The position numbers and the translations under genes are program-made. 64,000 nt of DNA, taken from positions 682,001 through 746,000 of the forward strand of contig JAIQGG010000002.1 of NCBI GenBank assembly GCA_020072785.1. Direction: 5' to 3'. Positions within the stretch are counted from its first letter, which is position 1. Each line of letters starts with the position of its first letter. Origin of the DNA: Terriglobia bacterium. Lineage in GTDB: Bacteria > Acidobacteriota > Terriglobia > Acidiferrales > UBA7541. The notes beneath the pieces are model-generated. The model made no database searches. It was not told the DNA's origin and worked only from the letters and a program-made list of their open reading frames with translations. Of this stretch, positions 61,601 to 64,000 are shown in pieces.

Positions 61601-64000
61601 AGTTTTTGATGCGTCGGCCGGGGTGTGTCGATGCGCAGGGGCACCTGATCGGCGATGCGGATGCCGTAACCTTCGAGGGCGACGACCTTTTTGGGGTGGT
61701 TGGTGAGGACGCGGATATCCTTGAGGCCGAGGTCGATGAGGATCTGCGCGCCGATGCCGCTTTCGTGCTGCACCATGCGCTGGTAGGCGAGCTCGCGGTC
61801 GATCTGGCCGCGTTCGTGGAAGTGGATCTTGGGGAGCGCGCCGGGCTCGGCGTCGCCGGTCTCGATGCCGAAGCCGCGTCCGGTGTGGTGCAGGTAAAGA
61901 AAGACGCCGCGGCCGGCTTGGGCGATGGCTTCCAGGGAGCGGGCGATGATGTCGTGGCAATCGCAGGAGGTGGAGCCGAAGACGTCGCCGGAGAGGCAAT
62001 GGCTGTGCACGCGGACGAGGGGCGGGGTGGGGCCCTCGAGATCGCCGCGGATGAGGGCGATGTGCTGGTCGCGGTCGACGTCGCTGGCATAGGCGATCAT
62101 GCGGAAGTCGCCGTTGCGCGTGGGCAGAACGGTTTCCGCGACGCGGCGCACGTAGCGCTCGTGCTGCATGCGGTAGCGGATGAGGTCGGCGACGGTGAGC
62201 ATCTTGAGGTTGTGCAGGCGGCAGAAGTCGAGGAGCTGCGGGACGCGGCTCATGGTGCCGTCTTCGTTCATGATTTCGCAGATGACCCCGGCGGAATTGA
62301 GGCCGGCGATGCGCGCGAGGTCCACGGAGGCTTCGGTCTGGCCGGCGCGCACGAGGACGCCGCCATTGCGCGCGCGGAGCGGGAAGACGTGGCCGGGACG
62401 GGCGAGGTCCTGCGGTTTGGTCTTGGGGTCTGTGGCGGCGAGGATGGTGGTGGCGCGGTCGGAGGCGCTGATGCCGGTGGTGGTGCCCAGGCGGGCGTCA
62501 ATGGCTTCGCAGAAGGCGGTGCCGTGCGCCGAGGTGTTGATGGAGGACATCAGCGGCAGGTGCAGCTCGTCGCAGCGCTCCTCGGTGAGGGTGAGGCAGA
62601 CCAGGCCGCGGCCGTACTTGGCCATGAAGTTGATGGCTTCCGGGGTGACCTTTTCCGCGGCCATGGCCAGGTCGCCTTCGTTTTCGCGGTCCTCGTCGTC
62701 CACCAGGACGATCATGCGCCCCAGGCGGATCTCTTCGATGGCTTCCTCGACGGTGGCGAAATTGGCGCGGGTATCAGTCATGTCGTTGAAAATATAGCAG
62801 AAGTGAGGGGTAATGACGCAAGGAGGTAAGGAAGCAAGAGAATAGCCCGCGCGAGGCGTGCACGGGGAAATGTAAAGTGACGGTTGAAGGTGATGGCTCT
62901 TTCATACCCCCCACCCCCCGTAGCGATGGAAAGAGTGCGGAATCGATTGAAAAGAAAAGGGTTGCATGAACGCCGTTGCGGAAAAGAGTGTGTAAGAGTT
63001 TGAAAGCAAAGGGGTTGAATAAAGGGGACGGAAAAGAGGACGAGACGAGAGAGCGTCACTTGGGGATCGGGCCGGGGCTGGAGCTTGGCAAACACGGGGA
63101 AGGATAGCATGGGGGTATCAACTGGTTAAATGTTATGCAGGGAACGGGGAGAATTGAGGAGTGGACGGCAATGGGGCGGGATTAACGGTGCGGGCGGCAG
63201 CAAGACGAACAAGAAAAAAGCAAAGTCAAAAGCCCCAGGTGCGAAACTAGCACCCAAGGCACCCGGCGGCAAACTGCGCGTGCAGTGCGGACGAAGGTAA
63301 GAAATATGAGTAAATGCATCTTGTGCGGTTCGGCGGAGAACCTAACGGAGGAACACATCTTTCCTGACGCGCTAGGTGGGTGTGTGGTGCTCGCAAATGG
63401 GACGTGCGCCACTTGCAATAGCACTGCTTCGACGCAATTCGAAGCGGAGTTCATCAATGGATTCGCAATTGTTCGGCAACTGTTGGGGATTGAGAACAGA
63501 GAGGGCAAGGTGCCTAGCCTGAAGGCAACAGTGGAAATCGAAGGTCAAGCACATGTGGCCACAATCAAACCAGAGGGCAAAATCGAAATACCTCCAATGA
63601 AGATTGAGCGGCAAGACGAAGCGGGCAGAAAAGAAATCATCTACAGGACCTTCAAGAAAGGGGACGCTGAGAAAATCATCGAGAAGGCGAAGAGCAAAGG
63701 AATTGAACTTGAGAACGCCCCCATCGCGGACCTAGCACGTGAAGTCGATGCTGTAGTCCATGTTTCATTGGACTTCATTGGAAGACAAAGCGGACTGCGA
63801 ACTGCTGCGAAGGCTGCCTATGCGGCTCTCGCCCTGAAGACCGGCGTAGGGTATGCGCTTTCTGGAACGTTCGATACGGTAAGAAACTATTGCCGCAATG
63901 GAGGTACTCCGACGCCCGCTCGCCTGTTTCTAAACGACAATTTTCAGGCCAGCTTTCACATTGGCCCCCACCAACACGCAATCGTCTGCGCTGGTGATGC

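Overview
The window is 64 kb of GC-rich bacterial chromosome with closely packed genes. The GC content, DUF4382 and DUF3857 secreted proteins, an S10 carboxypeptidase, a DegS/NarL-type two-component pair and short overlapping operons suggest an Acidobacteriota-like soil bacterium. No rRNA gene is present, so the phylum is an inference. I see no CRISPR array, prophage, plasmid origin or complete insertion sequence.

Region 1 (1-12.9 kb) is a glycan or lipid-linked sugar locus. It has three tandem paralogous polytopic GT-C glycosyltransferases (the first cut by the left edge), GT2 polyprenyl-phosphate-type sugar transferases, and several class I methyltransferases between them. One protein fuses a methyltransferase to a GT2 domain. 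The left half is read on the minus strand and the right half on the plus strand, from a 354-bp divergent spacer.

Region 2 (12.9-31.7 kb) is mixed housekeeping and secreted functions: a PilT-like ATPase, S10 peptidase, DUF4382 lipoprotein, tRNA-His, histidine kinase with response regulator, beta-CASP nuclease, CapA-like protein, M20 amidohydrolase, an orphan HicB, an aminotransferase and a lytic transglycosylase.

Region 3 (31.9-36.6 kb) starts with ssrA (tmRNA). The last 19 bases of tmRNA plus one flanking base recur 4.2 kb downstream with one mismatch. Between the copies lie a lower-GC segment, the tail of a dead S41 peptidase and one 1255-aa transglutaminase/TPR protein. It looks like an island that has lost its integrase.

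Region 4 (36.6-64 kb) holds an NlpC/P60 protein, a glycine-zipper protein, tRNA-Ala, an ECF sigma/anti-sigma pair, an LssY_C protein, TPR proteins, rnc, lepB, an AsmA-like protein, an S9 peptidase, a coupled pair of unknown secreted proteins, uvrB, an HpnB-like glycosyltransferase, a DUF2520/M16/M16 operon, a ComEA-like protein and a RibBA whose GTP cyclohydrolase half looks inactive. At the right edge an AT-richer HNH-type gene runs off the window.

Scattered through the window is a 27-bp hairpin-forming repeat (five loci, one inside a coding region). A separate 32-bp repeat occurs twice in the glycan locus. Coordinates and motifs were read by eye. Family names come from recognition of motifs, with no database search.
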